Positions 7,706 through 10,403 of a stretch of 10,403 bases of DNA are shown here, piece by piece. The notes beneath the pieces were generated by a model that was not told the DNA's origin, did not search any database, and saw only the letters and a list, made by a program, of their open reading frames with translations. The position numbers and the translations under genes were made by a program. The stretch is from Parvularia atlantis. Taxonomy: Eukaryota; Opisthokonta; Rotosphaerida. Numbering within the stretch: the stretch's first letter is position 1; the number at the start of each line of letters is the position of its first letter. The stretch covers positions 1 to 10,403 of the forward strand of contig CALSCO010001293.1 of NCBI GenBank assembly GCA_943704415.1. The letters run 5' to 3'.

Positions 7706-10292
7706 CTAGGCAGCCGAGTAAAGGAAGTCATAGGACGGCGGTGGTGGGGGCACAGCCGGAGCCTCGTCGGGGATGTTGATGCCGGCGAGGCGGATCTGCA
7801 TCAGCTTGATCTTGACCTCAAAGTCCGTCAGCGTCTCGACCAGGTCGAGCGTGTCGCGCGTGGCCGAGCCTGCGGCCAGCGTCTTGCCGAGGACGACGCG
7901 AAGCCTGCGCGCAGCCAGTGAGCGCCGTGTGTGTTGCACGCACACACTCTGCCTGCGCGCGCACCCGTCCGTCCACTCGGCGTACTGCGTCGCGTTCTCG
8001 GCCACGAGGTCCGCGAGCGACGCGCCGTCGTGGCCCACGAGCGAGAACGTGAGCGCGACGGGCACCTCGTCACTGACCTTGCGCTTGTCCTGGAACATGG
8101 GCGATTGCCCCGCCACGGCCAGCTCGGCGACGCCCGACAGCTCGACTGCGGCGCGCAACGGGTGCGTGAGTGCGCGGCACACGCCGGCAGCAGGCCGACG
8201 GCGACGCACTGCGCTCCTGCAGCTTGTCGATCGTCGGCTTTGGGTCCTGCGGCTCGGTGAACTCGGCGTAGTGCAGATACTTCTTGTTGGGCGAGAGCTG
8301 GCGCGCGCGTGTGAGCCGTAAGCGTGCGTGCGGGAGGCGGTGGCAGAGCGTGCGTGCCTTGTAGTAGCGGTACGAGTTGCGCGTGCGCCCCTTGAGCGTG
8401 TACGTGGCGAAGAACGCGCCGCCGAGCAGGACCGACACGCGCTGGTCGCGCACAAACTCAAACACCTCCTTGTGCACGCGCTCGCGCAGGTTCCTGCCGC
8501 GCGAAACGTCAACACGGTCAAGCGCAGCAACACGCGGCTGCGGCGCACCGCATCGGCAGCTTCATCAGCATCTCGTCGCCGGCCTCGAGCGCCTGCAGCC
8601 GCCGCTCCTGCACCTCCTTCACGGGCGTGTTGACGAGGGCGTTGCGGTACTGGTCGATCGTGGCCTCGGGGTCCTTGCTGGTGAACTCGAGCTGCGTGCG
8701 CACGAGTGCAACCACTTTACTCTGTCGCGCGCCCGCACGCAAGCGTCAGCGGCGTGCAGCACAGCCAGCAAGCAGCGCGCGCGCGCACCATGTCGCTCTC
8801 GCTCGCCTGCATTTCGGTCCACATCTTGAACAGGCCCTGGATCGCCACGACGTACATCTCCTCGAACGCGATCACGGTCGGGCAGCGGTTGGCGTCTGTG
8901 CGCGCACATGAGCGTGGCATGACGGGCCGTGTCCGCCACGCACACTCGTCGTTGACGACCCGGAAGTGCTCAACGAGCGCGCGCGTGACCTCGATGCTCG
9001 CGACGGCGACTGGGCAGCGCTTGCCGTCGTTGCGGGCATTTTGTTCGAGCACAAACTGCGTGGTGCGAGCGGTCAATATAGCGTGTGCGAGCACTGCGCG
9101 GTCGCGTACCTTGGCGAAAAAGTCCTTGTTCTTGCGCGCAAAGTACGCCATGTTGCTTAGGCCGAGGAAGCCGACAGACGCGAGGTCCTGCTCGATCGCG
9201 TTGCTCTGCGCGGCACATGTGAGCGGATGCGGATGCGGATACGCACAGGCTGCACACGCGCGCACCCGGAAGCCGAGTGCGGTCGCGCCGTTGGGGCCGA
9301 CCTCGGCCGCCTGCGTGATCTGTCCGCGGTGCGCGTGTTGCGTCAGGCACGGAGTGTACCGCACGCAGATGACGTACCTCGTTCCACACGGTGGCGTGCT
9401 CGGGCTTGCTGCGGTCGATTGCGATCTTCTGTTGCCTGAGCGCCACCGCGGTCAGCACCCGTTGTGCGTGCGGGACCGCGAGAGGGGGGCGTCTCACCTC
9501 AGCAGCTCCTTGTAGTACAGGCGCTGGAACGTCATGAGCTCGCGGCCGACGTCCTCCTTCTGATTGGACTGCATCAGGCGCTGCGTGTGCATGGTGCCGT
9601 TAGCCGCATGTGCGCGCGGTAGGGGCACGCGGCAGCGCACCATGATCGCTTTGCGCGTGTTGAGGTCGAGCTTGTCCATGAACTCGCCAAAGTACGGCCC
9701 CTGCGCGTTCTGGAACATGGCGTTGAGCAGCATGAGCGAGTTCATCTGCGTCTCAAGGTCGTTGTCCGAAATGCGCTCGATGACCTTGGCATACGTGTCG
9801 CGCGAGCGCTACGTGCGTCCGAGCCCGTCAGACGCGAGTATGCAGCGACGCGCCAAGCGTGCGCACCTTCATCGCCTCGTGCGCGTACGCAAAGCCGTAC
9901 GTGCGGATCAGGCCGGGGTTGCCGGGGCCCGACACGACGATTTTCATAAGGATGGCCGTGGCGTAGCGGCAGGTCGTGACAGACGACGGGTTGGCGATGA
10001 GCGAGACGATCTGTGGGGGGCGCGGCATGTCTGAGCGCCCCGGCAGCGCGCCGGCAGCGGCGCACCTGGTCCACAAAGTCCACGCCGAATGTGTTCCACT
10101 CGACCTCCTGGTTCATGAGCGACTGCATCGCGAGCAGCGCGTACGCCTTTGCGTGGGCCGACGTTCAGCGTCGCGCGCACGGTTGCAGCGCAGCGCGACC
10201 GGCACCTGGTTGTTGCCCGTGTTTTTAGAGATGAAGTCGACGAGGATGGCCGTGCCGCTCTTGCGCACAAACTCCTTGGCGAAGAGCGTGTC
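7706..10292 (-). CDS. ELMO-family protein, 5'-partial, 15 exons visible
   Basis: ELMO proteins bind DOCK-family exchange factors and activate Rac at the membrane during engulfment and cell migration. The 588 visible residues match ELMO from about its residue 140 to the end. Residues 1-165 are helical repeats (YALLAMQSLMNQEVEWNTFG, then LETQMNSLMLLNAMFQNAQG). The ELMO domain is at about 165-350 (LGLSNMAYFARKNKDFF, FVLEQNARNDGKRCP, IQGLFKMWTEMQAS). A linker precedes a PH domain at about 415-537 (YYKLSPNKKYLHYAEF, YAEWTDGLRVVLGKTL). The C-terminus INIPDEAPAVPPPPPSYDFL matches the proline-rich DOCK-binding tail and conserved YDF ending. All 15 exons join to 1,767 nt, 589 codons with the TAG, in phase. 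The N-terminal RBD-like part lies past the right edge. No broken or missing core segment is seen. Confidence 0.93.
7905..10205 (-). other. Splice map of the ELMO gene (14 complete introns)
   Basis: Introns inferred, from the 3' end of the gene: 7905-7964, 8146-8209, 8298-8357, 8494-8548, 8722-8788, 8896-8943, 9056-9109, 9206-9265, 9320-9377, 9436-9497, 9581-9640, 9809-9866, 10011-10065, 10147-10205 (48-67 nt). Donors are mostly GTGCG; others are GTACG (9109, 9377), GTGAG (9497), GTGCC (10205) and GC (8357). Acceptors are CAG except TAG (9809 side) and AAAG (10147 side). Each junction restores a segment that aligns with animal ELMO, making this the best-supported splice map of the three. Confidence 0.88.
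8298..8357 (-). other. GC-AG intron in the ELMO PH-domain coding region
   Basis: On the minus strand the boundary reads AAG|GCACGC and the acceptor GCGCGCCAG|CTC, with CTCAC about 15-19 nt before the acceptor. The intron contains no GT downstream of the AAG that could serve as a donor. Removing these 60 nt joins YRYYK to LSPNKKYLHY, matching the contiguous (W/R)Y-x-(R/K)LSPN segment of ELMO PH domains. It is a multiple of three and open, so retention would insert 20 residues. Confidence 0.8.
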
Positions 10293-10313
10293 CTGTACGC
10301 GAATTCAATTAGC

Positions 10314-10403
<90 letters not shown>
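10293..10403 (-). other. 3' part of an ELMO intron running off the window
   Basis: On the minus strand, TACAG precedes the first visible codon GAC (DTLFAKEFVRKSG). Upstream is an AT-rich stretch (GCTAATTGAATTCGCG) that could hold the branch site, then a long TC repeat. At 111 nt or more this intron is longer than any other in the window, and its 5' end is not present. Confidence 0.75.
10316..10403 (+). repeat. (GA)44 dinucleotide microsatellite at the window edge
   Basis: A pure GA/AG run reaches the last base, so its true length is unknown. It lies inside an ELMO intron, where the sense strand reads as an uninterrupted TC (polypyrimidine) tract ahead of the acceptor. The sequence may stop here because assembly failed in the repeat. 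Confidence 0.97.

Noticed and set aside
10316-10403. Telomere or centromere repeat
   Set aside because: A pure GA dinucleotide run is an ordinary microsatellite and sits inside an intron between coding exons and the window edge.

Overview
The window looks like a piece of nuclear genome from a GC-rich, intron-dense unicellular eukaryote. Three protein genes fill it almost completely, and each is cut by introns of about 45-71 nt, mostly 53-63. Most introns begin GTGCG, carry a CTNAY branch-site-like motif (CTGAC, CTCAC) about 15-30 nt before the acceptor, and end in (G)CAG. A talin-type FERM gene and an ELMO gene together suggest an actin-driven amoeboid organism. An amoebozoan such as a Mastigamoeba-like archamoeba is my low-confidence guess. 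Nothing seen is bacterial, organellar, viral or transposon-like.

Layout. (1) 53-4381, plus strand, 5' end outside: a talin-like protein with F0-F1-F2-F3 FERM modules and a short helical tail. It stops without the usual long rod or I/LWEQ actin-binding module. (2) 4513-7624, plus strand, complete: an RNA-binding protein of about 904 aa joining a La-motif-like domain to a ZCCHC8-type CCHC zinc knuckle plus PSP domain. An Arg/Asp/Glu/Trp repeat region and a long Pro/Gln/Tyr-rich tail follow. (3) 7706-10292, minus strand, 5' end outside: an ELMO-family protein, with helical repeats, ELMO domain, PH domain and a proline-rich C-terminus. Its last visible intron runs into a (GA)n microsatellite that fills the right edge.

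I rebuilt each gene by choosing introns from splice signals, frame and the expected protein families. All three spliced frames close with no internal stop: 984, 905 and 589 codons including the stop. The 46 complete introns are the main structural feature, and three of them appear to have GC-AG ends with the same GCACG donor.

Functional links: talin-like and ELMO proteins both belong to adhesion and Rac/actin signalling. The middle gene belongs to nuclear RNA processing or decay and has no evident link to them. Spacing is tight: 131 bp between genes 1 and 2, and 81 bp between the convergent stops of genes 2 and 3. No RNA genes, CRISPR arrays or mobile elements were recognised.
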